From Hydrotalea sandarakina (GTDB lineage: Bacteria > Bacteroidota > Bacteroidia > Chitinophagales > Chitinophagaceae), in NCBI RefSeq assembly GCF_003254115.1, contig NZ_QKZV01000001.1, positions 580,809 to 644,808 on the forward strand: a stretch of DNA of 64,000 nt. The letters run 5' to 3'. Under the pieces are notes generated by a model, which was not told where the DNA came from, ran no database searches, and saw only the letters and a program-made list of their open reading frames with translations. Below are positions 46,983 to 57,936 of this stretch, in pieces. Position 1 is the stretch's first letter; the number at the start of each line of letters is the position of its first letter. Position numbers and translations under genes: made by a program.

Positions 46983-48368
46983 ATGAAACGCATAAAAAAT
47001 TCTTTTGAGCACGTTTTTATTGTATCGCATTTAATTAAATGGACACTCTTCGTTATTCCAGTTTCAATTTCTGTAGGTACATTAGTTGCATGGTTTTTAT
47101 GGTTATTAGACAGAGCCATTAATTTTCGTTTTGCACATCCCTGGCTATTATGGCTATTGCCTATTGCAGGTGTTGGCATACATTTTCTATATAAATACTC
47201 AGGGAAAAATGCTGAAGCTGGTAATAATTTAATCATGGATGAAATTCATGAACCTGGCGGTGGAGTACCTGCTCGTATGGCACCATTGGTAATAATTGCA
47301 ACAATTGTAACACATTTGTTTGGTGGCTCTGCCGGACGGGAAGGGACTGCTGTACAGGTGGGTGGAAGTTTAGCCAATTTTTTTGCACGTCAGTTTAAAC
47401 TAACACGTGAAGATTTAAGAATGTTATTAACAACAGGTGTAGCGGCAGGTTTTGGTGCCGTATTTGGCACTCCCATTACCGGTGCAATTTTCGCTTTAGA
47501 AGTACTAGCTTTAGGCAGAATTAAACATGATGCGCTTTTGCCTTGTTTTATAGCCAGTTTTTTAGCCGACATAACTTGTGGTGCTTGGGGAATTCACCAT
47601 ACGCAATACCACATTTTATTTGAATCGGTTGAAAAAACATATTTTAATTATGTACACTTTGATTTAATACTTTTAATAAAAGTAATTATTGCAGGTATTT
47701 TATTTGGTTTAGCCGGCTTTGCATTTGCAGAATCTGCTCACACTATTAAGAATTATAGTAATAAATGGATTAAACAAAAATGGATGATACCTATTATAGG
47801 TGGCTTAATCATTATTGCATTAACCTATATAATAGGAACACAAGATTATTTGAGCTTAGGTGTTACCAATCCCAATAAAAATGGCATTAGTATTATTAGT
47901 AGCTTTCATGCAGGTGGCGCTACTTATTTCAGCTGGTTTTGGAAATTGTTATTTACAGCAATTACTTTAGGAATGGGCTTTAAAGGCGGTGAGGTAACAC
48001 CTTTATTTTTTATAGGTGCAGCATTAGGGAATACTTTAGGAGTAATTATGGGGGCGCCTATTGATTTAATGGCCGGTTTAGGTTTTATTGCCGTTTTTGC
48101 CGGCGCTACCAATACACCTATAGCTTGTACATTTATGGGTGTAGAATTGTTTGGGGGTGCAAATATTATTTATTATGCCATTGCAAGCTTTACGGCTTAT
48201 TACTTTAGTGGGCACTCGGGCATTTATCATGCACAACGAGTGGCTGTATCGAAAGTTAATCATTTACAGCACCATACAGACCGCACATTACATGATGTTA
48301 GAAATAAACGTATTAAAAAAAGAAAACAATGGTTAAAAAAATCAAGAGCCACTCTCTTGGAAAATTAG
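46983..48368 (+). CDS. CLC-type fluoride/proton antiporter (CLC-F)
   Basis: 461 aa with the CLC fold. The usual selectivity motif GSGIP is replaced by GGGVP (residues 92-96). The gating Glu120 lies in GREGT (canonical GREGP), and the third motif reads GGEVTP. Loss of the central Ser and Pro-to-Thr after the Glu mark the CLC-F branch, which exports fluoride in exchange for protons. A fluoride riboswitch lies directly upstream and crcB downstream, which makes the fluoride role strong. The basic, His-rich tail ([19 protein letters not shown]) is unusual. The end overlaps the DUF190 gene by 40 bases. Confidence 0.93.
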   Translation: MKRIKNSFEHVFIVSHLIKWTLFVIPVSISVGTLVAWFLWLLDRAINFRFAHPWLLWLLPIAGVGIHFLYKYSGKNAEAGNNLIMDEIHEPGGGVPARMAPLVIIATIVTHLFGGSAGREGTAVQVGGSLANFFARQFKLTREDLRMLLTTGVAAGFGAVFGTPITGAIFALEVLALGRIKHDALLPCFIASFLADITCGAWGIHHTQYHILFESVEKTYFNYVHFDLILLIKVIIAGILFGLAGFAFAESAHTIKNYSNKWIKQKWMIPIIGGLIIIALTYIIGTQDYLSLGVTNPNKNGISIISSFHAGGATYFSWFWKLLFTAITLGMGFKGGEVTPLFFIGAALGNTLGVIMGAPIDLMAGLGFIAVFAGATNTPIACTFMGVELFGGANIIYYAIASFTAYYFSGHSGIYHAQRVAVSKVNHLQHHTDRTLHDVRNKRIKKRKQWLKKSRATLLEN

Positions 48369-48697
48369 AGATTTACATTGCACCGGCACACAAAGTAAGG
48401 CATGGCGACAGAACTTTATTTAGGAAGTTATTTCCGAAATCAACTTACATGCACATTGTTGCAGAAGCTAAGAAAGATGGTATTATTAATGCTTCAGCAC
48501 ACAGTACCCACACCAGCTTCACCAACGATGGTAACGTAGTTACATTTAGCCCGGAAGGAGATAATTCAAAATTGGCGATGTGTGTAGAATTAATTGATAA
48601 AAAAGAAAAACTTGAAAATTTTTTCTTGAAGCATAAGGATTTATTACAGTCAAAAATTGTAATTTACAAAGAAGTTGAATTTTGGGATCTTGATTAA
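48329..48697 (+). CDS. DUF190 protein
   Basis: 122 aa. [26 protein letters not shown] and [26 protein letters not shown] follow the pattern of DUF190, a small PII-like fold often encoded beside crcB. Its role is not established; modulation of a fluoride exporter has been suggested by context only. The start ATG lies inside the last 40 bases of the CLC-F gene in another frame, implying translational coupling. The central stretch ([18 protein letters not shown]) is more divergent than usual, so the family call is moderate. Confidence 0.72.
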   Translation: MVKKIKSHSLGKLEIYIAPAHKVRHGDRTLFRKLFPKSTYMHIVAEAKKDGIINASAHSTHTSFTNDGNVVTFSPEGDNSKLAMCVELIDKKEKLENFFLKHKDLLQSKIVIYKEVEFWDLD

Positions 48698-48717
48698 TCC
48701 ATTTCAATTTCATTAAC

Positions 48718-49086
48718 ATGAAAAACTTGCTGATTATAGCACTCGGTGGAGCAGTAGGTAGTATATTAAGGTACTTAGGTCAGAAATTAGTTAACCACAT
48801 TGCCGCATTTACTTTCCCAATGGGAACATTTTTAGTAAACCTGGTGGGATGTTTTATTATAGGCTTATTATATGGATTGTCCAATAAATACAGTTGGTTT
48901 ACAGATGAATTGCGCCTACTGTTAGTTACCGGTTTTTGTGGCGGCTTTACCACATTTTCAAGTTTTTCTTATGAAAGTTTAAGTCTTATTCGGCAAGGTA
49001 ACGTTTTATATTTCTTTCTTTACACTTTATTAAGTTTATCATTAGGAATACTGGCAACTTTTGGTGGAACTAGTTTAATTCGGTAA
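48718..49086 (+). CDS. crcB: CrcB/Fluc fluoride channel
   Basis: 122 aa with four membrane helices. The family motifs are GGAVGSILRYLGQ, FPMGTFLVNLVGCFIIG (pore Asn) and TGFCGGFTTFSSFSYE (the Phe/Thr track and sodium site). Fluc proteins work as antiparallel dimers passing fluoride ions out of the cell. A single gene implies a homodimer. It is third in the riboswitch-controlled operon, so the cell has both a CLC-F antiporter and a Fluc channel. Confidence 0.96.
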   Translation: MKNLLIIALGGAVGSILRYLGQKLVNHIAAFTFPMGTFLVNLVGCFIIGLLYGLSNKYSWFTDELRLLLVTGFCGGFTTFSSFSYESLSLIRQGNVLYFFLYTLLSLSLGILATFGGTSLIR

Positions 49087-49110
49087 TTTTAAAAAGTTGA
49101 AAATTTAATT

Positions 49111-49551
49111 ATGCAATATAAAAGAATTTTAATTGCCGTTGACGATAGTGCCTATGCCATGAAAGCCGCACGAGCAGGATTTGCACTTGCCAAACCACTT
49201 AACGCCGCAGTTGCGGTTGTTTATGTAATTAACAAATCAAAAGAAGTTGTTAGTGCAGATTTAGGCATTACACCCGAACAAAGTAAAACACTGCTTTTAC
49301 AAGAGGCCGATAAAACTATTCAACAATTTATTGATTTATACAATGAAAATTCAGAAGTGTTTCGCTTTACACCGGAAGGTATTCCTGAAAAAGAAATTTT
49401 AAATATTGCCACAGAGTGGGAAGCCGATTTAATTGTGATGGGAACACATACACGTAGCGGATTAGATAGAATTTTAACCGGCTCAACTGCTGAATATGTA
49501 ATTAGGCATGCATTAATTCCTGTATTGGTTACCCCCCCCAGAATGACCTAA
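49111..49551 (+). CDS. Universal stress protein (UspA family)
   Basis: 146 aa. It starts YKRILIAVDDSAYAMKAARAGFALAK and has the ATP-binding motif GTHTRSGLDRILTGSTAEYVIRHALIPVLVTPP, which fits the G-2x-G-9x-G-(S/T) rule. Usp genes occur repeatedly under fluoride riboswitches. It ends 25 bases before the second aptamer. A C8 tract lies in its final codons. Confidence 0.93.
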   Translation: MQYKRILIAVDDSAYAMKAARAGFALAKPLNAAVAVVYVINKSKEVVSADLGITPEQSKTLLLQEADKTIQQFIDLYNENSEVFRFTPEGIPEKEILNIATEWEADLIVMGTHTRSGLDRILTGSTAEYVIRHALIPVLVTPPRMT

Positions 49552-49574
49552 TACATTCATATCAAATTTAACAC

Positions 49575-49627
49575 TAGGTGATGGCGTTTCACCCATAACT
49601 GCCAATTAATTGGATAATGACGCCTGT
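49575..49627 (+). ncRNA. Fluoride riboswitch (crcB motif), copy 2
   Basis: AGGTGATGGCGTTTCACC ... ACTGCCAATTAATTGGATAATGACGCC matches the crcB motif. GGTG pairs with CACC (pseudoknot), GGCGT with ACGCC (P1), and CCAAT with ATTGG (P2). It lies 25 bases after the uspA stop, inside the gene string. A hairpin GTTTTCATT/AATGAAAAC (49633-49641/49647-49655) follows and may be its expression platform. Confidence 0.93.
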
Positions 49628-49707
49628 ATAGCGTTTTCATTTGCATAATGAAAACACAATATTTTATTGTTTAAATTTTAAATATAAAAAATTCATAACC
49701 CAACTAA

Positions 49708-50889
49708 ATGAAATTAAAAAAGGCCACCATATTCGTTGTTTTATTAGGATGTACCAGTTTGTTTTCAGACATGACCTATGAAGCTGCTCGTAGCATTAAT
49801 GGACCTTTTCTGGAAACCTTAGGTACATCTGCAACTACGGTAGGTTGGGTTGCGGGTTTAGGAGAATTATTGGGGTACGGATTAAGGATTATTTCAGGTT
49901 ATTGGAGCGATAAAACAAAAAATTACTGGTTTATAACCATTGTAGGATACATTATCAATCTTATTTCAGTACCTCTATTAGCATTGGCCGGCTTTTGGCA
50001 ATTAGCCATTGCTTTAATGATCTTAGAAAGAATTGGGAAAGCTATTCGAACCCCCGCAAGAGATGCCATGTTATCATTTGGTGCAAATCAAATGGGGCAA
50101 GGTTGGGGCTTTGGTCTTCATGAAGCATTAGACCAAACAGGTGCCACAATTGGTCCTTTATTGGTTAGTGCAGCATTATTGTTAAGAAACAATAGTTATC
50201 ATACCGCTTATTTAATATTGTTTTTACCCGCCATTATAGCATTAAGCCTGCTTATTTTTGCAAAAAGTATTTATCCACATCCTGAAAACCTGGAAATTAA
50301 AACAAAAGCCTTGGTTACAAAAGGCTATCCGCAATTGTTTTGGTTATATATTATTGCTATTGCTTTTATGGCAATGGGCTATGCAGACTTTCCATTAATA
50401 GCCTACCATTTTAAAAGTACACATTTAATGCAAGATGATGTAATACCTCTTTTATACTCTTTGGCTATGGCCTGCGACGGCATTGCAGCTTTACTATTGG
50501 GTAAATTTTTTGATAAAATTGGTATTAAAATTTTAATTATAGCATTAATAATTGCACTTTGCTTTGCACCAATGGTATTTTTAGGAAATATACAATGGGC
50601 TATTGCCGGAATGGTTGTTTGGGGAATTGGCATGGGCGCGCAGGAATCAATTGTAAAAGCTACCGTTGCGCATTTCATTAATCCGGAAAAAAGAGGCACT
50701 GCATTTGGGCTTTTTAATGCAGTATTTGGATTATTTTGGTTTGTAGGCAGTGCTATTATGGGTTATTTATATGATGTAAACATTACCGCACTGGTTATTT
50801 TTTCTGTAGCGGCACAAATTATTTCAGTTATTGGTTTGTCGGGCATTGCAGGCAAAATACAAAAACAGTTTTTAAACATAAACAAGTAA
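49708..50889 (+). CDS. MFS transporter under fluoride-riboswitch control
   Basis: 393 aa, 12 membrane helices. It starts ATIFVVLLGCTSLFSDMTYEAARSINGPFL. The MFS loop motif reads GYWSDKTKNYWF, followed by ERIGKAIRTPARDAMLSFGANQMGQGWGFGLHEALDQTGATIGPL. This RTPARDAM-type subfamily is widespread and has no proven substrate. The riboswitch directly upstream ties it to fluoride stress. It may export another toxic ion or a metabolite that builds up when enolase or pyrophosphatase is blocked (speculative). The next gene starts 5 bases later. Confidence 0.88.
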   Translation: MKLKKATIFVVLLGCTSLFSDMTYEAARSINGPFLETLGTSATTVGWVAGLGELLGYGLRIISGYWSDKTKNYWFITIVGYIINLISVPLLALAGFWQLAIALMILERIGKAIRTPARDAMLSFGANQMGQGWGFGLHEALDQTGATIGPLLVSAALLLRNNSYHTAYLILFLPAIIALSLLIFAKSIYPHPENLEIKTKALVTKGYPQLFWLYIIAIAFMAMGYADFPLIAYHFKSTHLMQDDVIPLLYSLAMACDGIAALLLGKFFDKIGIKILIIALIIALCFAPMVFLGNIQWAIAGMVVWGIGMGAQESIVKATVAHFINPEKRGTAFGLFNAVFGLFWFVGSAIMGYLYDVNITALVIFSVAAQIISVIGLSGIAGKIQKQFLNINK

Positions 50890-50894
50890 AAATT

Positions 50895-52659
<1,765 letters not shown>

Positions 52660-52679
52660 TTAAACAAACACATATATAT

Positions 52680-53240
52680 ATGAGCGATAAGATTATTCAG
52701 CAAGTACAACATCCTTGGCACATTTCTATTGGTAAAGATGTACCCAACGTAGTAAGCACCATTATTGAAATTCCGAAAGGAAGCAGAATGAAGTATGAAT
52801 TAGATAAGCCTTCCGGTTTATTGCGTTTAGACAGGGTGTTGTACTCAGCCATGTACTATCCAATGAACTATGGCTTAGTTCCTCAAACATATTTTGATGA
52901 TGGTGATCCTCTTGATATTTTAGTAATGTGTTCATTTGACATTCAACCATTGTGCGTGTTAGATGCACGTATTGTTGGCATAATGCACATGGAGGATGAA
53001 AATGGTGTAGATGATAAAATTATATCTGTTGCGCACCACGATCCGGCTTATAAGCATATTCAAGACATTACCGACATACCTGAACACCACATGGCAGAAT
53101 TGAAAAACTTTTTTGAAGGATATAAAGCCTTAGAAAATAAAAAAGTAATTGTGGGTAATATGTATGGTAAGGAAGAAGCTAGAAAATGCGTAGAAAGAAG
53201 CCATAAAATGTACAAAGAAAAATTTGGTATAAATGGGTAA
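52680..53240 (+). CDS. ppa: Family I inorganic pyrophosphatase (fluoride-operon copy)
   Basis: 186 aa. The conserved active-site stretch is DGDPLDILVM, and SAMYYPMNYGLVPQT, ISVAHHDP and FFEGYKALENKKV fit family I soluble pyrophosphatases. It hydrolyses PPi with Mg2+ and is potently inhibited by fluoride. It follows eno by 20 bases. Eno and Ppa at the end of a fluoride-riboswitch operon fit the known pattern of boosting fluoride-sensitive enzymes. A long hairpin follows the gene. Confidence 0.95.
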   Translation: MSDKIIQQVQHPWHISIGKDVPNVVSTIIEIPKGSRMKYELDKPSGLLRLDRVLYSAMYYPMNYGLVPQTYFDDGDPLDILVMCSFDIQPLCVLDARIVGIMHMEDENGVDDKIISVAHHDPAYKHIQDITDIPEHHMAELKNFFEGYKALENKKVIVGNMYGKEEARKCVERSHKMYKEKFGING

Positions 53241-53262
53241 CCCATACCCTTTGGTGTTATTT

Positions 53263-53315
53263 ACTGAATCAGTTACGCATATACAAACACTATTGTAACT
53301 GATTCAGTATTTTAT
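53263..53315 (+). terminator. Long hairpin after ppa, possible operon terminator
   Basis: ACTGAATCAGTTAC (53263-53276) and GTAACTGATTCAGT (53295-53308) are perfect 14-base arms around an 18-base loop, followed by ATTTTATC. The T-tract is weak, so read-through into the phosphoesterase genes is possible. Confidence 0.6.
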
Positions 53316-53337
53316 CTATTTTTTGAAACAAGAAATC

Positions 53338-54111
53338 ATGAAAATTGCTGTATTTAGTGATGTGCATGCCAATTTACCGGCATTGAAATCAGTGTATGCG
53401 CATATTGAAAAACAGCAACCCGATGCTATTTATTGCCTGGGCGATTGGGTAAATCAAAATATTTGGAATAATGAAGTGGTTGATTTTATGCAAGAACATA
53501 AAATACCCAGTGTATTAGGCAACCATGATGAAGGCATTGGTAATAACTTATCCAAATTCCCATTTTCTTATGGTAGTCGCGAAGAAATTGATTGGGGTAT
53601 GGATGCCATTCAATTTACTTTAAAACAACTTACAGAAGAAAGAAAAGCCATATTACGTGCATTGCCATTAAATATCAAACTAAAAATTACTACCGGTAAT
53701 AACGAGCGTACCTTACTATTTGCACATGGCACTCCTAAAAGTAATGCCGAAAGAATTTATCGTTTTTACAAACAAACCGAATTGTCCAAAATGCTGGATG
53801 ATGAAGCCGCAGATGTTTTATTCATTGGCAATACACATGCATCTTTTCATAAACAAATTGAGCGGGTTATTAATGGCGAAAAAACGTATCAACACATTAT
53901 CAATCCGGGCTCGGTTGGTAGTCCTAAAGATGGCAGCTGGCATGCTTGTTACGCCATGATTGAAATTGATACCGGCAAAGACATTAAATACGAACCCGAT
54001 GCTTTACAAGTATATTTTTACCGATTAGATTATGATATTGACACGGTAATTAAAGGCATTAAAAACAGTTCATTACACATTTATTATGCAGTGCGGTTGT
54101 TAAAATATTAA
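53338..54111 (+). CDS. Calcineurin-like metallophosphoesterase (first paralog)
   Basis: About 257 aa. The metal motifs are FSDVHANLPAL (D-x-H), CLGDWVNQ (G-D), LGNHDEG (G-N-H-D), LFAHGTPKS (H) and IGNTHASFHKQ (a G-x-T-H variant), then INPGSVGSPKDGS. It resembles YfcE/MJ0936-type phosphodiesterases. The substrate is unknown. The frame opens earlier at a TTG, but ATG 53338 gives the canonical MKIAVFSDVH start. The next gene is a close paralog. Confidence 0.9.
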   Translation: MKIAVFSDVHANLPALKSVYAHIEKQQPDAIYCLGDWVNQNIWNNEVVDFMQEHKIPSVLGNHDEGIGNNLSKFPFSYGSREEIDWGMDAIQFTLKQLTEERKAILRALPLNIKLKITTGNNERTLLFAHGTPKSNAERIYRFYKQTELSKMLDDEAADVLFIGNTHASFHKQIERVINGEKTYQHIINPGSVGSPKDGSWHACYAMIEIDTGKDIKYEPDALQVYFYRLDYDIDTVIKGIKNSSLHIYYAVRLLKY

Positions 54112-54136
54112 TTGTTTAAAACATAAATTCCAGGTT

Positions 54137-54908
54137 ATGAAAATTGCCATGATTAGTGATATTCACGCAAACTTACCTGCTTTAAAAGCAGTGTTGAAAG
54201 ACATTGAAAAACACCAGCCCGATATTATTTATTGTTTGGGCGATTTAGTGAATTTCGCAGGTTGGGATAATGAAGTGGTAGAGTTAATTAGAAAACGAAA
54301 TATACCATGCCTTCAAGGTAACCACGATGATGGTATTGGCAACAGTAAAGACTTTTTCCCCTACTCTTTCTCAAACAAAGCACAACAAGATTATGGTATT
54401 GAATCCATAAAACTGGTAAATAGAACCATTACGCCTGAAAATAGAACCTATTTACAGAATTTACCTTTTGCCTTTACCATTGAAATTAAAGGCATTTATA
54501 ACACTATTCGCTTAGTAATGGTGCATGGAAGTACTACCTCCAATTTAGAATATGTACAAGAAAGCGTGAATGATGCCTATTTGTTGGAAATGATGGATAG
54601 TATGAATGCCGATATTTTGTGCATGGGTCATACCCACAAACCCTGGCACCGCCCCATTTTTTGTGAAACAGAGAATAAAAAAAATATATCGTCATGCCAT
54701 TAACGTTGGTTCCGTAGGAAAACCTAAACAGGGGAATAATAAAACTTGTTATACCATTTTAACAATCCCAAATCAAGCTTCATTAACCGAACCCAATGCC
54801 ATTCAGGTTCAATTCGAATTTTTAAATTACCCCGTAAAAACAGTTATTAAAAAAATTGCCGAAATTGGTTTATCAGATGCATATAACAATTTCCTTTTAA
54901 ACGGTTAA
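54137..54908 (+). pseudogene. Calcineurin-like metallophosphoesterase (second paralog), frameshifted
   Basis: The first frame (54137-54703) encodes MISDIHANLPAL, CLGDLVNF, QGNHDDG, VMVHGSTTS and MGHTHKPWH, then stops early at SSCH. The remaining part of the fold continues in the next frame (to 54908): HAINVGSVGKPKQGN ... VIKKIAEIGLSDAYNNFLL, which aligns with the paralog upstream (INPGSVGSPKDG). The switch is at an A8 tract (54677-54684); seven A would restore one reading frame. It may be a true mutation, slippage-dependent expression or a sequencing error. All metal-binding motifs up to G-H-T-H lie before the shift. Confidence 0.82.
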
Positions 54909-54910
54909 AC

Positions 54911-56599
54911 ATGCCATATAACAATGCCAACATATCATTGTTACTGAATACAGCTCATACTTTGGAACAGGACAACCTGATAGACGACATTATGCAACTA
55001 CAACAAAAAATGCATAATGAGGAACTGAACATCGTAATAACAGGCATTTTTAAAAGGGGAAAATCAAGTTTAATTAATGCACTGATACAAGAAAACATAA
55101 TGCCTACCGGCGTTGTACCTGTTACCGCTATTATTACCATTCTAAAATATGCAGCAACCCCTTCATTGGAAATATTTTTTAAAAACAAAGAAAAAGTTAC
55201 AAAACCCATCAGCAGTTTAAACGAGTTTGTTAGCGAAGAAGAAAATCCGGAAAACATAAAAAATGTTGCGCATGTTATTGTGTATCACCCCGCACCTATT
55301 CTAAAAACCATAACCATTATTGATACACCCGGCGTAGGATCATCCTTTGAACATAACACTGATACAACACTTCAATTTTTAAACAAAATTGATGTTGCCA
55401 TATTTGTGCTTAGTGCCGACATGCCTATTTCAAAAACGGATATTGAGTTCTTACAACAACTATATGCACAAATTAAAAACATTGTATTTGTTGAAAATAA
55501 AAAAGATTTATTATCTGCAACAGACTTACAAAAAATGCTGGATCACAATAAAAAAACAATTTCAGTCCAGCTGCAAATGCCAATAGAAAGCATCACCATT
55601 ATTCCCATTTCAGCCAATCAGCAACTACAGGGAAACATGGCAGAATCGGGTTTTGAATTGTTATTACAATCATTAAACAGCAATATTTCAAAAAATAAAT
55701 CAAGCATTTTAGAACAAAGCATTGGCAGACAATTGAATCTAATTCAACAAAGCTTGATTTCCATTATTCAGTTAAGAATTAATAACCTTCAATTACCGGT
55801 ACAACAATTATCGGAACGCATTCAACAATTTGAAAACACACAGCATGTATTGTTAAATGAAATTGAAGGTTTCCATGCTATTCTGCAACACCACATAAAG
55901 AAATTAGACGAAACAGTACATGAACAATGCAATGCTAAAGCCAAATATTTTGACGCTACCATTCAATCGCTTATTCAACAATACAGTAATAATAACCCCT
56001 TTGCCCTGCTGGATATTACGGTACAACAGGCACTCATTAACGATTTAAACAAACTCATTAAATCAGGCTATGAGCAATTGAAAACAGCATTAGAAGAAAG
56101 CAGCAAACTGCAGTTCAAATCCATATTAGAGCAATATTTATTCAATTCAAAAAATATTCTACACAATATTGCTATTCACTTTTCAGATTTTTTAAATACC
56201 GGTATTGAAAGCATTGTAGAAAAATTCGACTGGCAGGCTTACACTGCTTTTTACATTACATTAAATGGATTGGATAAAGAAGCTGTTATCAATAACAACC
56301 ACACAATCTTTCATTTCAGTAAAAAAAGCAAAGAACAACAAATTATTAAAAGCATTCAGGAACAGTACCACGACATTATAATTCAAAACACCGCAGCCAT
56401 TATTTATGAAGTACAGTATAAAATACAGGAATCGTTTAGAAAATTTAATGCTGACTTTAAATTAAAAGTACAACAACTGTTACAGACGCTTGATAAAGAA
56501 ATGAAAGCAACACAAGCACAAACTAAAAACTTAAACTTTAATGTTCAGGATACAATTGCCCACTTAGAAGCAATGAAATTGCAATTGAATAATTCTTGA
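54911..56599 (+). CDS. Dynamin-family GTPase
   Basis: 562 aa. The G1 P-loop is GIFKRGKSSLINAL (near residue 47), the G2 Thr lies in VVPVTAI, the G3 motif is IDTPGVGSSF, and G4 is ENKKDLL. Long helical segments follow (IQQSLISIIQLRINNL, LSERIQQFENTQ and on), as in the stalk of bacterial dynamin-like proteins. No transmembrane hairpin is clear. The roles of this family, membrane remodelling or stress response, vary. It starts 2 bases after the phosphoesterase and is followed 13 bases later by a MutS-like gene. Confidence 0.88.
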   Translation: MPYNNANISLLLNTAHTLEQDNLIDDIMQLQQKMHNEELNIVITGIFKRGKSSLINALIQENIMPTGVVPVTAIITILKYAATPSLEIFFKNKEKVTKPISSLNEFVSEEENPENIKNVAHVIVYHPAPILKTITIIDTPGVGSSFEHNTDTTLQFLNKIDVAIFVLSADMPISKTDIEFLQQLYAQIKNIVFVENKKDLLSATDLQKMLDHNKKTISVQLQMPIESITIIPISANQQLQGNMAESGFELLLQSLNSNISKNKSSILEQSIGRQLNLIQQSLISIIQLRINNLQLPVQQLSERIQQFENTQHVLLNEIEGFHAILQHHIKKLDETVHEQCNAKAKYFDATIQSLIQQYSNNNPFALLDITVQQALINDLNKLIKSGYEQLKTALEESSKLQFKSILEQYLFNSKNILHNIAIHFSDFLNTGIESIVEKFDWQAYTAFYITLNGLDKEAVINNNHTIFHFSKKSKEQQIIKSIQEQYHDIIIQNTAAIIYEVQYKIQESFRKFNADFKLKVQQLLQTLDKEMKATQAQTKNLNFNVQDTIAHLEAMKLQLNNS

Positions 56600-56612
56600 A
56601 ATTTGAAAAAAC

Positions 56613-57917
56613 ATGGATGCACAAACGCTCATAGATTTAGAAATATTGGAATCGGCAGATGGGCATAGCCTTTTCCAACAAATAAACTACACTATTTCAC
56701 AGGGCGGTGAAGACATTCTAAAAAAGAAATTAACGCAACCTTTTCTTACTGCTAACCAAATAAAAACCGAACAACAACGCATACAAAAATGCATACCAGT
56801 TGTAGAAGCATGGCGCTCGTTAATACATGAAAGGGATATTGTTGCTGCAGAATTATATTTACAATCGAACATTCAAATTGTAGAGTTAGAAAACAATTTT
56901 TTAGACCAATTAACTGCGAAATTTTTTCGATGGCAACATCCGGACTATTTTCATTATTTAAACAGCAACATACTTTCGTTATTTGATTTGCTAAAGCGAT
57001 TACAACAACTGCTACAACAACATCATTTTTTACTTGAGCAAGATACCAATGCCATAGCGCAATCTATACAACACTTGAATGATAAAATTTTATTACCCAA
57101 CCTTCATGCTTTGGAAAATAAGAAAGCATTTAATACCCTTTATGTTGACAGCCTGTTAAGGAAACCATCTTACACTACCATTAAAAATATTTTAGAATGG
57201 ATTTATGAAACCGATGCCATTATGGCAATGGCTTATGCATGTGTACAACATCATTTACATTTTCCTGAAATAGTGAACGAACCTGTTTTATCAATAAAAG
57301 GGCTAAGACACATAATGCTTAAAAATGCAGTTGTAAATAATGTTACATTAACCAAACAACACATTATGTTTGTTACAGGCCCTAATATGGCTGGCAAAAC
57401 AACGTATTTAAAGGCTAATGCACAAGCAGTTTTGTTGGCGCATATAGGTATGGGCATACCGGCAGAAAGTGCACAAATTGGCGTTTTACAAAACATTTTC
57501 ACATTCATTGGCATTACAGATAGCATTAGTAAAGGCGAAAGTTATTTTCAAGCTGAAATTAATCGCATAAAATTATTGGCCGAATGCTTACAAGAAAACA
57601 AAGCGGTGCTATGTGTTATTGATGAACCATTTAAAGGAACGAACATTAAAGATGCGCTTGATTGCACTTTGCTTTTTACTGAACTGGCTTTAAAATGGCA
57701 TCAATCATTTTTTATTATTGCCACTCATTTAACCGAAATATATGAGAAGCTTGCCGATAACCAAGGCATTTTGTTTAACTATTTTGAAACACATCAGGAT
57801 AATGATACACTAAAATTTGATTATGTATGCAAACCCGGAATTTCAGAGCAACGATTGGGGTTAAATATATTTAAACAAACCGGGTTGCCTCATTTAATGC
57901 AACCCAAAAATGAATGA
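56613..57917 (+). CDS. MutS-like ATPase (core and ATPase domains only)
   Basis: 434 aa. It has the helical MutS core (TLIDLEILESADGHSLFQQINYT) and the ATPase domain: Walker A TGPNMAGKTTYLKAN, a SISKGESYFQAEINR stretch, Walker B LCVIDEPFKGTNIKD and the later IATHLTEIYEKL. The mismatch-binding domain I and connector are missing, so this is not canonical MutS; such short MutS homologs are common in Bacteroidetes. Walker B reads DEPFKGT where MutS has DEIGRGT. Function is uncertain. Genes annotated mutS have been reported among those linked to the crcB motif, which makes its place after the fluoride operon notable. Confidence 0.85.
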   Translation: MDAQTLIDLEILESADGHSLFQQINYTISQGGEDILKKKLTQPFLTANQIKTEQQRIQKCIPVVEAWRSLIHERDIVAAELYLQSNIQIVELENNFLDQLTAKFFRWQHPDYFHYLNSNILSLFDLLKRLQQLLQQHHFLLEQDTNAIAQSIQHLNDKILLPNLHALENKKAFNTLYVDSLLRKPSYTTIKNILEWIYETDAIMAMAYACVQHHLHFPEIVNEPVLSIKGLRHIMLKNAVVNNVTLTKQHIMFVTGPNMAGKTTYLKANAQAVLLAHIGMGIPAESAQIGVLQNIFTFIGITDSISKGESYFQAEINRIKLLAECLQENKAVLCVIDEPFKGTNIKDALDCTLLFTELALKWHQSFFIIATHLTEIYEKLADNQGILFNYFETHQDNDTLKFDYVCKPGISEQRLGLNIFKQTGLPHLMQPKNE

Positions 57918-57936
57918 ATAAATGTTATAAAAACAA

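Noticed and set aside
53231..53250. A third fluoride aptamer between ppa and the phosphoesterases
   Set aside because: The region shows only simple inverted repeats; the GGTGATGG and TGATG(G/A)CGCC core is missing.
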